From: an uncultured Verrucomicrobiota bacterium
Lineage (GTDB): Bacteria > Verrucomicrobiota > Kiritimatiellia > CAIQIC01 > Lenti-01
Assembly: GCA_937872095.1 (NCBI GenBank)
Contig: CALMNW010000025.1
Location: forward strand, 1 to 46,731
Direction of reading: 5' to 3'
Length of the DNA stretch: 46,731 bases
Numbering within the stretch: position 1 is the stretch's first letter; the number at the start of each line of letters is the position of its first letter. Both the position numbers and the translations under genes were made by a program. The notes below the pieces were generated by a model, which was not told the origin of the DNA, did no database searches, and was given only the letters and a program-made list of their open reading frames with translations. This document shows, in pieces, positions 1 through 6,247 of the stretch.

Positions 1-1253
1 GCGGCTTCTTCCATCATTTTCACACTGTTGGACGACCCGACGCGGGTCGCTCCGTTGCGGATCATCAGCATGGCGTCCGCGTAGGTGCGCACGCCGCCGG
101 AGGCCTTCACGCCGAGGCGCTTGGGCGCGACCGTGCGGGCCATCAGCGCGATGTCCTCGGCCGTGGCGCCGCCCTTGTTGAAGCCCGTCGAGGTCTTCAC
201 GAAGTCCGCGCGCGCCTTCATCGACGCCTCGCAGGCCTTCGCGATCTCGTCCTTGGTCAGCAGGCAGGTCTCGAGGATGACCTTCAGCAGCGCGCTGCCG
301 TCCTTGCAGGCTTCCGACACCGCCCGGATGTCCTTCGTCACCGCGTCCCAGTCGCCGGACTTCACCAGGCCGACGTTGATGACCATGTCGATTTCCTTGG
401 CGCCCTCGCGGATCGCGCGGCGGGCTTCCAGGGCCTTGATTTCCGGCGCCGCGGCGCCCAGCGGGAAGCCGACCACCGCGCAGACCTTCACGGACGAGCC
501 GCGGAGGATCTGGGCGGCGACGCGCACCCAGGCGGAATTGACGCAGCAACTGAAGAAGTTGTGCTTGAGGGCTTCCTCGCACAGCTTCTTCACGTCGGCC
601 TGGGTGGCCTCCGGCTTGAGGATGGTGTGGTCGATCATGCGGGCCAGCTGGGCGGGGGCGAGGTTGCCGCCGCCCGCAGCGCCGGCCGCGGTTCCGCCGC
701 CGACGATCTGCTTCACGCGTTCGGCGATGCGCGCGACGTCTTGGGGGCTCAATTCCAATTTCATCTCCTTAATGGCGGTCATGACGGGGGTGCCCGCCCG
801 GCCGCTCTCGAGGTCCTGGATCATCCGGACGCGCCGAAGGTGCCTCTCTTCGGTGCAATCCGTGGCGATGAAGACATCCGCGATGGCCTTCGCCTGTTCG
901 AAATTCGTCTGGCCCGACCCGAGGGTCAGGACGTTCGCCCCGTTGTGCTGGCGGGAATTCTTGGCCAGCGCCTCGTTGTAGCACGCCGCCGCCCGCACGC
1001 CCGGAATCTTGTTCGCCGTCATCGCCGACCCGATGCCCGCCCCGTCCACCATGATCCCCAAATCGCAGCGTCCCGCCGCCACCGCCCGGGCCACCGCCGC
1101 CGCGAAAACCGGATAATCCACGGCTTCCTTCGAATTCGTGCCCACGTCCGTGACGTTGTGCCCCTGGCTCCGGAGCCAGTCGGCCAATTGGGTCTTCAAT
1201 TCGTACCCGCCGTGGTCGGACCCAACGGCGATTCTGCAGCGACGATTGGACAT
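1..1253 (-). CDS. RpiB-DeoC fusion: RpiB-family sugar-phosphate isomerase joined to deoxyribose-phosphate aldolase (C-terminus beyond window)
   Basis: I read one continuous minus-strand frame from ATG 1253 to the window edge, 417 codons without a stop. Residues 1-155 are RpiB/LacAB-like: GSDHGGYELK near the start and SRQHN with the ring-opening His103. The usual RpiB catalytic Cys is replaced: the CGTG motif reads D70-G-A-G, and the position of the mycobacterial Glu is Ser76. A linker rich in Gly/Ala (about 184-200) leads to DeoC from about 206 (MIDHTILKPEAT). It has EIDMVINVG (Asp289), FVKTSTG (Schiff-base Lys353) and GVKASGGVRT (Lys383). Internal ATGs at 782 and 764 exist, but the AAGGAG before 764 touches the ATG with no spacing, so separate initiation is unlikely. 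The expected reactions are pentose-phosphate isomerisation and cleavage of deoxyribose-5-phosphate to glyceraldehyde-3-phosphate and acetaldehyde. From family knowledge, RpiB plus DeoC is typical of sugar-phosphate-utilising microcompartment loci. Shell genes would have to lie left of the window. Confidence 0.88.
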   Translation of the reverse strand, partial: MSNRRCRIAVGSDHGGYELKTQLADWLRSQGHNVTDVGTNSKEAVDYPVFAAAVARAVAAGRCDLGIMVDGAGIGSAMTANKIPGVRAAACYNEALAKNSRQHNGANVLTLGSGQTNFEQAKAIADVFIATDCTEERHLRRVRMIQDLESGRAGTPVMTAIKEMKLELSPQDVARIAERVKQIVGGGTAAGAAGGGNLAPAQLARMIDHTILKPEATQADVKKLCEEALKHNFFSCCVNSAWVRVAAQILRGSSVKVCAVVGFPLGAAAPEIKALEARRAIREGAKEIDMVINVGLVKSGDWDAVTKDIRAVSEACKDGSALLKVILETCLLTKDEIAKACEASMKARADFVKTSTGFNKGGATAEDIALMARTVAPKRLGVKASGGVRTYADAMLMIRNGATRVGSSNSVKMMEEA

Positions 1254-1389
1254 ATGCGGGGTATGTTTATCCCATGGCGCGACAAGGGCAAGCCTTATCT
1301 GCCGGTTTTCCGAAAAAGCGTTAAACCGTTTTCACAAAACCTAAAATATGCCCCCGCGCGGGGAATCGCGGTTCATGTCCGCTGCCGGG

Positions 1390-1434
1390 TTTTCCACACC
1401 GTGGAAACTTTTTTTCCACGGTGTGGAAAAATCT
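1390..1434. repeat. Two-arm TTCCAC/GTGGAA palindromic repeat, copy 1
   Basis: Arm one (1390-1407) is TTTTCCACACCGTGGAAA. After four bases, arm two (1412-1433) follows the pattern TTCCAYRGYGTGGAAAAATC. Each arm is itself a near-palindrome and the arms are also inverted relative to each other. The same two-arm unit recurs at 33846-33890 and a single arm at 23959-23980. It lies about 140 bp upstream of the RpiB-DeoC start. The rest of the 1254-1505 spacer holds no gene that I can support. Confidence 0.8.
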
Positions 1435-1505
1435 ACGTAGCGCGGAAAACGGCGGGAAGGGGGGGGACTCGGGCATGGCCCGGTTCCCCGCGCCGGGGGA
1501 GACCC

Positions 1506-1706
1506 CTACGAAAATGTCCAATATAGAGAAAGGACGAAGACGACGAGGGCGGCAGCAAACAGGAGGCTGATCGCCCAGTACGCGATTTGGGCGGGCCACT
1601 TCAAGGCGCGCCGGCCTTTCTGGAAGAAGTGACCGGCCGGTGCCCCGAGAAGGACGACCCCCACCATGAACACGATGCGCCACGCGATGCTGGCTCCGCC
1701 CGTCAT
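1506..1706 (-). CDS. small membrane protein, unknown function
   Basis: 66 residues starting MTGGASIAW. The ATG at 1706 is chosen because GGGAGG lies about six bases upstream; a longer in-frame start at 1775 would add a Pro/Arg-rich stretch unlike a membrane protein. Two hydrophobic segments (about residues 8-25 and 43-63) flank a basic loop (FFQKGRRALKW), giving a two-helix hairpin topology. I do not recognise a family. It is the last minus-strand gene of the left gene run, and no recombination site follows it, so it could be a chromosomal flank or a cassette that lost its attC. Confidence 0.55.
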   Translation of the reverse strand: MTGGASIAWRIVFMVGVVLLGAPAGHFFQKGRRALKWPAQIAYWAISLLFAAALVVFVLSLYWTFS

Positions 1707-1852
1707 GACGCCCTCCCGGTTCCGTCGTCCCGGTCCCGATGCCGACATGCCGGGACGACTAAATATGGCGACCAAACTCTATGCGCGCTCTTCATCATTT
1801 TTCCGAGTTGAGGCAAAAAATGCGGGCAAACCTGACGATCGTTTTCATCGAT

Positions 1853-2245
1853 TCATTCCGGAATGGGGATGTCCTGGACGTCAACCCGCGCGACGCTCAC
1901 GCCTTCGCTCGCGACGAACCGGAGGCTCCGCAGGTCGGCCGTGAGGGCGGAGGTCTCCAGGTATCTGCCCGCGGAATCGAAAATATACGTGCGCGGGCCG
2001 CGCGAATCGTAGCGCGCGTTGTCGTTGTCGACGTAGTAGTTGGTGATCCGGCCGTAGGCCACCCGATGCGCATTCGTGAACGTCGGCCGCCAAGCGCGGA
2101 AGTCGGCGATCGTTTTCAAGGAGGGCGGAGGCCGATCCGCCTGCGCGGCCTGCATGGAGCGCAGCATGAAATAGACCGTCGTGCCCATCAGCGCCGCGAC
2201 GACTGCAACGCCCAACGAAATCGCCCAGATGGAGCTTTTCATCAT
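1853..2245 (-). CDS. single-pass membrane or secreted hypothetical protein
   Basis: 130 residues starting MMKSSIWAISLGVAVVAAL. One N-terminal hydrophobic helix (about 6-28) acts as anchor or signal. The soluble remainder has no motif I recognise (it contains YGRITNYYVDNDNARYDSRG). The start follows the stop of the upstream lipoprotein gene (2259) by about 13 bases, with no attC between them, so the two are probably co-transcribed or share one cassette. The preceding ribosome site (AAAGAA) is weak. Confidence 0.6.
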   Translation of the reverse strand: MMKSSIWAISLGVAVVAALMGTTVYFMLRSMQAAQADRPPPSLKTIADFRAWRPTFTNAHRVAYGRITNYYVDNDNARYDSRGPRTYIFDSAGRYLETSALTADLRSLRFVASEGVSVARVDVQDIPIPE

Positions 2246-2258
2246 TTCTTTTGTTGAA

Positions 2259-2882
2259 TCATTCGGCCCTTGAATAGTTCTCAAGCGCTTCTTGAGCCGC
2301 TTGGTTTCCTAGTGCGGCAGCGCCAACGAGTCCCTTTGACGCACCCCGCCATAGCGCTTTATGCCGCGGGTCGTTCATGACTTCTACGAGAAAGTTCACC
2401 GCTTCAGGTATATTCTTCTCGGCTGCTGGCCGCAGGGCAAATACGGTCGAGGAAAGAAGAAATCCGTGTTCCTTGTAGTTCAACAAGACGTCGAGCGCTT
2501 CCGTGTTCCCCATGCCTGCCGCTATGCCGAAAGCATCCGGAGTGAAAGAGCGAAGCCGGGGATTGCCATTTGCGTATTGCAGGGCATCCAGGGCCGTTTG
2601 GGAGCCTTTTCCCGCCAAGGTTCCAATCGGCGTAAAGGCAGCCCTCATCAGAACTAGATTATTTGCAACTCGCGCGTGGTCTTTTTCATAATCAATGTCC
2701 TGATAGAGCGCCTCTGCGGTCATGGCCAATTCATCGATGGCCGCCAGGCGCCCCTTCGCCGCCAGGCATCCCAGTTTGTCCATGTCCGCCGCGGTGGGGG
2801 TTTTCGTATGAACGATGGGAATGGAAATGCACCCTGCCATGAGGGTTAACGCAAAAAGCAATGCCGTCGTCTCTTTCATCAT
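2259..2882 (-). CDS. putative lipoprotein with helical-repeat character (cassette gene)
   Basis: 207 residues starting MMKETTALLFALTLMAGC. The signal peptide ends in a lipobox (LMAGC, Cys at about 18), so the protein should be lipidated and exported. The body is Ala/Leu-rich, with recurring helix-pair patterns (AGMGNTEALDVLL, AALGNQAAQEALENY) that recall TPR/Sel1 or ankyrin-type solenoids without matching a family clearly. AGGAG stands three bases before the first ATG and six before the second (2879), so either may be used. A degenerate attC ends just upstream (2894), which places the gene at the 5' end of its own cassette. Confidence 0.65.
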   Translation of the reverse strand: MMKETTALLFALTLMAGCISIPIVHTKTPTAADMDKLGCLAAKGRLAAIDELAMTAEALYQDIDYEKDHARVANNLVLMRAAFTPIGTLAGKGSQTALDALQYANGNPRLRSFTPDAFGIAAGMGNTEALDVLLNYKEHGFLLSSTVFALRPAAEKNIPEAVNFLVEVMNDPRHKALWRGASKGLVGAAALGNQAAQEALENYSRAE

Positions 2883-2893
2883 CGTCTCCTGTG

Positions 2894-2957
2894 AGCGTCG
2901 GCGTTCAGGCTGAAGCACACCTATGTCCCGCAGGGGAGAGTGCTTGAATGCCATATT
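2894..2957 (-). other. degenerate attC site
   Basis: Read on the minus strand, the left half contains GCATTCAAGC and the right half AGCCTGAACGC followed by CGACGCTCAC. The halves pair imperfectly, and the right half matches the CAGCCTGAACCCTGACGTT pattern of the better sites in this array. Both core triplets are mutated (AAC to AAT, GTT to GCT), so I expect it to be recombination-poor. It follows the stop of the SecD-like gene. Confidence 0.5.
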
Positions 2958-3416
2958 ATTTCAATGCACCGTTGATCTCGTTCGCCAGCTCGGTCGCCTC
3001 TTGTTCGGACATTCTTCCTGAAAGCCAGAATTTGCCTCCGGCAATCTCCGCTTTTACGATGGGAGCTACAATGAGCGTTCCATCTACGAAAATGACGACA
3101 CGCTTCTCGATGTTCTGTCGCGTGAGCGCGGCCAAACGGTCGCGGCCCGCATCGGTGAACTCCACTTCGACATATGCGTACGGATCGTGTTCGAGTGTTT
3201 GCACGTTCGCGGAACGAACCATGGTCTCGTCGAGATCAGGCGTCTTTTTACGTGCATGAGCTCTGTGGCTTTCGTTACTTGATTCGTAAAAACGATATCA
3301 TCGGTGTCGGGGGCTGGTTGCGCCGTCGTTACGCGCATTTCAAACATGTGCGGGACGTCATCCGCAAGGGCAACGACAGCCATCAGGACAAAGATCATTG
3401 CGGCGAGTGTTTTCAT
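2956..3416 (-). pseudogene. exported SecD P1-like protein, frameshifted (cassette gene)
   Basis: The gene opens with MKTLAAMIFVLMAVVALAD, a signal peptide, after AGGA at good spacing. It reads MFEMRV...TELMHVK and then leaves frame at a run of five A (plus-strand T run 3245-3249). Restoring one base joins it to KTPDLDETMVRSANVQTL and then to a stretch with EVEFTDAGRDRLAALT, VIFVDGTLIVAPIV and SGRMSEQEATELANEI. That order matches the P1 periplasmic domain of SecD (head and base) without the membrane part. The wild-type product would be a roughly 153-residue exported stand-alone domain. A programmed -1 slip on the A run is possible but less likely than mutation or sequencing error. It is the first gene after a promoter/att-like module. 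Confidence 0.6.
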
Positions 3417-3434
3417 GGCGTTGTTCCTGATATT

Positions 3435-3533
3435 CATCCACCAGTTTGTCGGGCCGATCGGAGACCGGTATAATGCCAACGGATAAGCCCTCCTGACTGG
3501 CCAAAGAATAGCGGAAATGCGGGGAAGGGTCAA
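3435..3533 (-). promoter_or_regulatory. promoter plus att-like module, copy 1
   Basis: Minus strand: -35 TTGACC (3528-3533), 17 bases, -10 TATTCT (3505-3510), then TTGGCCAGTCAGGAG, and 62 bases after the -10 the block TCGGCCCGACAAACTG followed by GTGGATGAA. Copy 2 (31091-31190) shares the promoter, the GCCAGTCAG leader and the TCGGCCCRAYAAA block at the same spacing. Here the core GTT is altered to GGT. It would transcribe the SecD-like cassette and the genes beyond it. Confidence 0.6.
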
Positions 3534-3555
3534 CGGCGCAACGGGCTGAGGTTAT

Positions 3556-3622
3556 GTAGGGGCGCAGCTTGCTGCGACCGGACGGCAGCCGATAAACCGG
3601 TCCGAGCAAGCTCGGCCCCTAC
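3556..3622. repeat. inverted GTAGGGGC repeat pair
   Basis: Two 26-bp arms begin GTAGGGGC and end GACCGG (3556-3581 and, inverted, 3597-3622), around a 15-bp centre. Each arm also contains its own small hairpin (GCAGCTTGCTGC and CGAGCTTGCTCG). It lies directly upstream of promoter/att module copy 1. It resembles the pair at 45518-45592 in outline (GTAGGG edge plus hairpin) but not in the hairpin sequence. Confidence 0.75.
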
Positions 3623-3654
3623 GATTGGCAGCCTGAAATCCATCTCGTGCTCTT

Positions 3655-3756
3655 TCAGGAAATATAGAGCAGGCCATGTTGGGCGAGTAAAAAGCCGTAA
3701 ATCGCGCCTGCGGAGGCAAACCATTGGCCCGCGCGGATGGCCATTTTCTTTTTCAT
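3655..3756 (-). CDS. 33-residue small membrane protein (tentative)
   Basis: ATG 3756 reads MKKKMAIRAGQWFASAGAIY and continues with a hydrophobic GFLL...LLYIS end. An alternative start two codons upstream adds MH. Three lysines precede one hydrophobic segment, as in a single-pass small membrane protein. There is no clear ribosome site, and an open frame this short can occur by chance, so support is modest. It lies between a weak attC remnant (about 3757-3805) and the inverted repeat at 3556. Confidence 0.35.
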   Translation of the reverse strand: MKKKMAIRAGQWFASAGAIYGFLLAQHGLLYIS

Positions 3757-3819
3757 GTGCATGTCAGCGTTTGTCTATCTCGCTGAACTCGCCTGTCTTC
3801 GTTGGAGGATCTCCGATGA

Positions 3820-4329
3820 TTATTCGGGTTCGATTTCGCAGGTGGGTTCACGTTGCCGCCGCATCTGTTCGCGGATTTGAAAATACGCGCGAAGTTCTTT
3901 CGAATAGGCGCAACAGGCGAAGACGCCGCCCTGCACCATGGCCACGGCCAATAAAACAACGGATCGCCGTGCGACGGCAAAAGAAGCGAGATCCATGGCC
4001 ATGTGGAGAAAACTCATGCCGAGCACGGTCAATCGTGCCCAATTCCGGCCGTCGAGAAAATACGGGATCACCCACAGCAGCAAAATCGGCGGCACGGCCA
4101 CAAGGGCCACGATGGCGCCGCGAACCAGGAGAATATGTTCCCGGCTGTGGCTGCCGTAGATCCGCATGAGATCCGTCGAATTCAGGCTCGACGTCAGGAC
4201 GACCAGAATGCCGAAACCGACGGCAACGCCCATTATGCCCAAGACGGCAAGAACGCGCTCGACCCATCCGATCGATTTAATGATCGGGGGGATTTCTTCT
4301 ACGGTGTAAAATCGAAGCGTTGTCGTCAT
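3820..4329 (-). CDS. four-helix integral membrane protein, unknown (cassette gene)
   Basis: 169 residues starting MTTTLRFYTVEEIPPIIKSI. Four hydrophobic segments can be seen at about 25-47, 69-92, 101-117 and 121-140. The N-terminus and the tail (REQMRRQREPTCEIEPE) are charged. I do not recognise the family. It starts just after the GTTGGAC core of a short attC and is on the same strand as all other genes here, as expected of a cassette. Immediately after its stop only a degenerate CGCTGACATGC motif remains of a possible attC. Confidence 0.7.
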   Translation of the reverse strand: MTTTLRFYTVEEIPPIIKSIGWVERVLAVLGIMGVAVGFGILVVLTSSLNSTDLMRIYGSHSREHILLVRGAIVALVAVPPILLLWVIPYFLDGRNWARLTVLGMSFLHMAMDLASFAVARRSVVLLAVAMVQGGVFACCAYSKELRAYFQIREQMRRQREPTCEIEPE

Positions 4330-4336
4330 CGTTTCA

Positions 4337-4374
4337 GTCCAACGTCGCTCGGCGCCTGCAGGATGTCGTTAGGC
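4337..4374 (-). other. short attC-like site with consensus cores
   Basis: On the minus strand the site runs from GCCTAAC, an exact RYYYAAC core, to GTTGGAC, an exact GTTRRRY core, in 38 bp. That is shorter than usual attC sites, and the internal L boxes are not recognisable. It therefore looks like an internal deletion. The TAA stop of the cupin gene lies inside the first core. Confidence 0.5.
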
Positions 4375-4764
4375 CCGGTATTGCTCGTCGCTGACCGGTT
4401 CCAGCCACTCGATCGACTTGCCGTCGAGTTCTTCGTAGACGGCGATGTGCGTCATGGCCGTCGTTGCCGCGGCGCCATGCCAATGCTTCTCGCCCGGCGA
4501 GAACCAGACGACGTCTCCCGCCCGGATTTCCTCGACCGGGCCGCCCCAGCGCTGCACCCGCCCGCAGCCCGCCGTCACGATGAGGGCCTGACCGAGCGGG
4601 TGGGTGTGCCATTTGGTGCGCGCCCCCGGCTCGAACGTGACGTTGACGGCCTGCGCCCGTGCCGGGGCGATTCGCTCGAACAGGGGCTCCACCCGCGCCG
4701 TGCCCGTAAACCAATCCGCCAGTCCCGATTTCGACGGTTGTGAACCGCATCGCTTGATTTCCAT
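4369..4764 (-). CDS. small cupin-domain protein (cassette gene)
   Basis: 131 residues starting [19 protein letters not shown]. The start has a strong GAGGAGAAGG site. The cupin barrel shows the first metal motif ([15 protein letters not shown], two His plus a downstream acidic/Gly pattern) and the second ([18 protein letters not shown]). This layout is that of the small single-domain cupins annotated as carboxymuconolactone-decarboxylase-associated or hydroxynitrile-lyase-like. The substrate cannot be inferred. It has no signal peptide, so it is one of the few cytosolic cassette products. The stop codon lies within the core of the following attC. Confidence 0.85.
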   Translation of the reverse strand: MEIKRCGSQPSKSGLADWFTGTARVEPLFERIAPARAQAVNVTFEPGARTKWHTHPLGQALIVTAGCGRVQRWGGPVEEIRAGDVVWFSPGEKHWHGAAATTAMTHIAVYEELDGKSIEWLEPVSDEQYRA

Positions 4765-4789
4765 CGCCTTCTCCTCGTTTCCTGGCCTT

Positions 4790-4853
4790 AACGTCAGGGT
4801 TCAGACTGAGGCGCGCTTTGGCGCCGATAGCCCGCAACGCCTTTTCCGGTGTT
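4790..4853 (-). other. attC site
   Basis: Minus strand: AAC (4851-4853) opens the site, then GGCGTTGCGGGCTATCGG, a GGCGCCAAAGCGCGCC central hairpin, the right box AGTCTGAACCC and the CTGACGTTAAGG core end. The right half and centre match the site at 7597-7661 closely; the left half has diverged. The upstream GspG-like gene reads into it and stops at the TGA within CCCTGACG. Confidence 0.65.
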
Positions 4854-5201
4854 ATTTTCATTCCAAATTATGTCGTCGACCGTTTTAAGCACTCGGTCTG
4901 GACCTGCCGATCTGAGTTCGTATCGGTTTGATAATACTGAATAGGAATATGGTATGCCCCAGGCATCAACGAGCGAGATGTTGGCCTTAATATAGGTGGC
5001 AGCGAACGGTTGGTGAGTGTTAAGCACGGCCAGGTTGGCGGGCAAGTGCTCGTAGTCCACTTCATACGAATCGATCGCTGTTGCTAGCCCGGCAATATCT
5101 AGCTGCACCGCATTCATTTTGTTTGCTTGGCTGTAACATCCCACCGTAACTATTTGGGTTGCCCCAAGAACCCATAATATTGGCGCGCATCTCATATTCA
5201 T
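4794..5201 (-). CDS. exported GspG pseudopilin-like globular domain protein (cassette gene)
   Basis: 135 residues starting [20 protein letters not shown] hydrophobic N-terminus ends at a Cys that could be a weak lipobox (TVGC). The body resembles the C-terminal domain of the type II secretion major pseudopilin: [20 protein letters not shown], then [10 protein letters not shown] and the DAWG-to-SAGPDR spacing of GspG. The prepilin peptidase motif and the long N-terminal helix are absent, so it is not a functional pilin. The last twelve residues ([11 protein letters not shown] region) are encoded by the attC. GAGAAG precedes the start. Confidence 0.7.
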   Translation of the reverse strand: MNMRCAPILWVLGATQIVTVGCYSQANKMNAVQLDIAGLATAIDSYEVDYEHLPANLAVLNTHQPFAATYIKANISLVDAWGIPYSYSVLSNRYELRSAGPDRVLKTVDDIIWNENNTGKGVAGYRRQSAPQSEP

Positions 5202-5211
5202 CTTCTCACCG

Positions 5212-5268
5212 AATGTCAGGGTTCAGGCTGAGGCGTGCTTTGGCGTCGATTGCCGACCCCCTCTTGTT
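5212..5268 (-). other. attC site
   Basis: 57 bp on the minus strand: CCAACA left core, GGGGGTCGGC left box, central GACGCCAAAGCACGCC, right box AGCCTGAACCC, then CTGACATTCGG. The right core GTT is changed to ATT. Box pairing GGGGTC-GGC / GCCTGAACCC is imperfect but in register with the other sites. Confidence 0.65.
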
Positions 5269-5656
5269 GGTCATTGATGTTGTCATACATCTCATTTTTA
5301 AAGAATCGCCTGCAGGAGGTGCCATTAGAGGGCATACCGCCATTGAGAAAGAGGTAATTTCCAATAACCGTGTGGGAGATAGAATATGTATTTGTTTGAG
5401 ACCATTCTTGTTGGGCAAAAGTCATGCCAAGGGTGACATTTGTTTCCGCTAGGAACCCGTTAATGACGAAAGGAACGTCTTGCGTTATGCAGGTACTCAT
5501 TTGTCCGTTACCGGATATGCAATTGCCGGTCTGGACAAGATCGAGGGTATATATCGTGTAGCCGCCCTCCGAGATCCAAGTGCCCGACAAATCGTTTTCA
5601 GAAGATGCAAATGCGGTTGCGGCTAACACCCCAATGCAAATGACAATCGCTTTCAT
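5216..5656 (-). CDS. secreted hypothetical protein, possibly lipocalin-like (cassette gene)
   Basis: 146 residues with a signal peptide (MKAIVICIGVLAATAFASS). The mature part begins with DLSGTWISEGGYTIYTLDLV and a following GNCISGNG pattern. This recalls the opening strands of small calycin-like barrels, but the evidence is weak and I assign no function. Four cysteines could form disulfides. The C-terminal tail GNRRQSTPQPEP is encoded by the following attC and closely resembles the tail of the neighbouring 4794-5201 product. Base composition is clearly more AT-rich than in the chromosomal genes. Confidence 0.65.
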   Translation of the reverse strand: MKAIVICIGVLAATAFASSENDLSGTWISEGGYTIYTLDLVQTGNCISGNGQMSTCITQDVPFVINGFLAETNVTLGMTFAQQEWSQTNTYSISHTVIGNYLFLNGGMPSNGTSCRRFFKNEMYDNINDQQEGVGNRRQSTPQPEP

Positions 5657-5664
5657 GTATTAAT

Positions 5665-5730
5665 GTCGAACGTTTACGGGTCGGGGTGTCCGACACCTTG
5701 CGGCGGGAGCCCTGGACCCGCTTGTTGGCC
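5665..5730 (-). other. attC site
   Basis: Minus strand: GGCCAAC left core (5724-5730), left box GCGGGTCCAGGG, centre CCCGCCGCAAGG, right box ACCCCGACCCG, right core GTTCGAC (5665-5671). The boxes pair as CGGGTC[C]AGGG against CCCCGACCCG, with one unpaired base in the left box, as is typical of attC. The left half resembles the two sites of the second array. Confidence 0.7.
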
Positions 5731-6171
5731 TTCGTCTTTCATCTCTAGATATGTCCGAACGAACATATCCCAGTAGGAGCGGGTATCCGGTTTATCGATC
5801 ACGTTCAAGATGACGCCGGTAGAATGGTTCTCGAACATAACGAGTGCGGGGATTTTATGCGAACCGCAAAATGCCGTTAATAGCTCAAGGGTGTCTTCGG
5901 CATCCGCGCGAGGGGACTGAATCGGGATGTTAAAGGAGGAGAGATACCCCAGCCGTTTAAGAGCGGCAATGGCGTCGGCTTGCGTGGCCACGCCCGCTTT
6001 CATTGCGTCCATGTCGAGTTGATGCGATCGGTCGAATAAACGGCTCATCTCGAAGGAGGCGCGGTCGTATTTGCACAGGAAATGTTTGATCAACATTGGT
6101 TTTGCCGACACGCCAACGACGATGATGGCGATGATTGTGCCCAGGACGATCTTCGGCGTGCGTTTATTCAT
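5674..6171 (-). CDS. membrane-anchored hypothetical protein (cassette gene)
   Basis: 165 residues starting MNKRTPKIVLGTIIAIIVVG. A basic N-terminus and one hydrophobic helix (about 7-24) form an uncleaved anchor or signal; the rest is soluble (MDAMKAGVATQADAIAALKR, LLTAFCGSHKIPALVMFEN). There is no recognised family. The tail QQAGPGLPPQGVGHPDP is encoded by the attC at 5665-5730, whose CCCGTAA supplies the stop. The start lies just after the degenerate core of the preceding site. Confidence 0.65.
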   Translation of the reverse strand: MNKRTPKIVLGTIIAIIVVGVSAKPMLIKHFLCKYDRASFEMSRLFDRSHQLDMDAMKAGVATQADAIAALKRLGYLSSFNIPIQSPRADAEDTLELLTAFCGSHKIPALVMFENHSTGVILNVIDKPDTRSYWDMFVRTYLEMKDEGQQAGPGLPPQGVGHPDP

Positions 6172-6187
6172 CTTGTTCCTTTAGGCC

Positions 6188-6244
6188 GGCGTCAGCTTTC
6201 AGGCTGGGGCGCACCTTGGCGCCGATAGCCAGGAATTCCTTGTT
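6188..6244 (-). other. attC site
   Basis: 57 bp on the minus strand: GAACAA left core, left box GGAATTCCTGGCT, centre ATCGGCGCCAAGGTGCGCC, right box AGCCTGAAAGCTG, then CTGACGCC where GTT is expected. The left half is nearly the same as at 7597-7661. The mutated right core suggests a fixed, old junction. Confidence 0.65.
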
Positions 6245-6247
6245 CAA

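Noticed and set aside
762..782. Separate deoC gene starting at 764 or 782
   Set aside because: The frame is open from the RpiB start and the AAGGAG touches the ATG without spacing, so independent initiation is unlikely.
3757..3805. Possible attC after the four-helix membrane gene
   Set aside because: An AAC and a CGCTGACATGC end exist, but the inner boxes do not pair, so it is at best a remnant.
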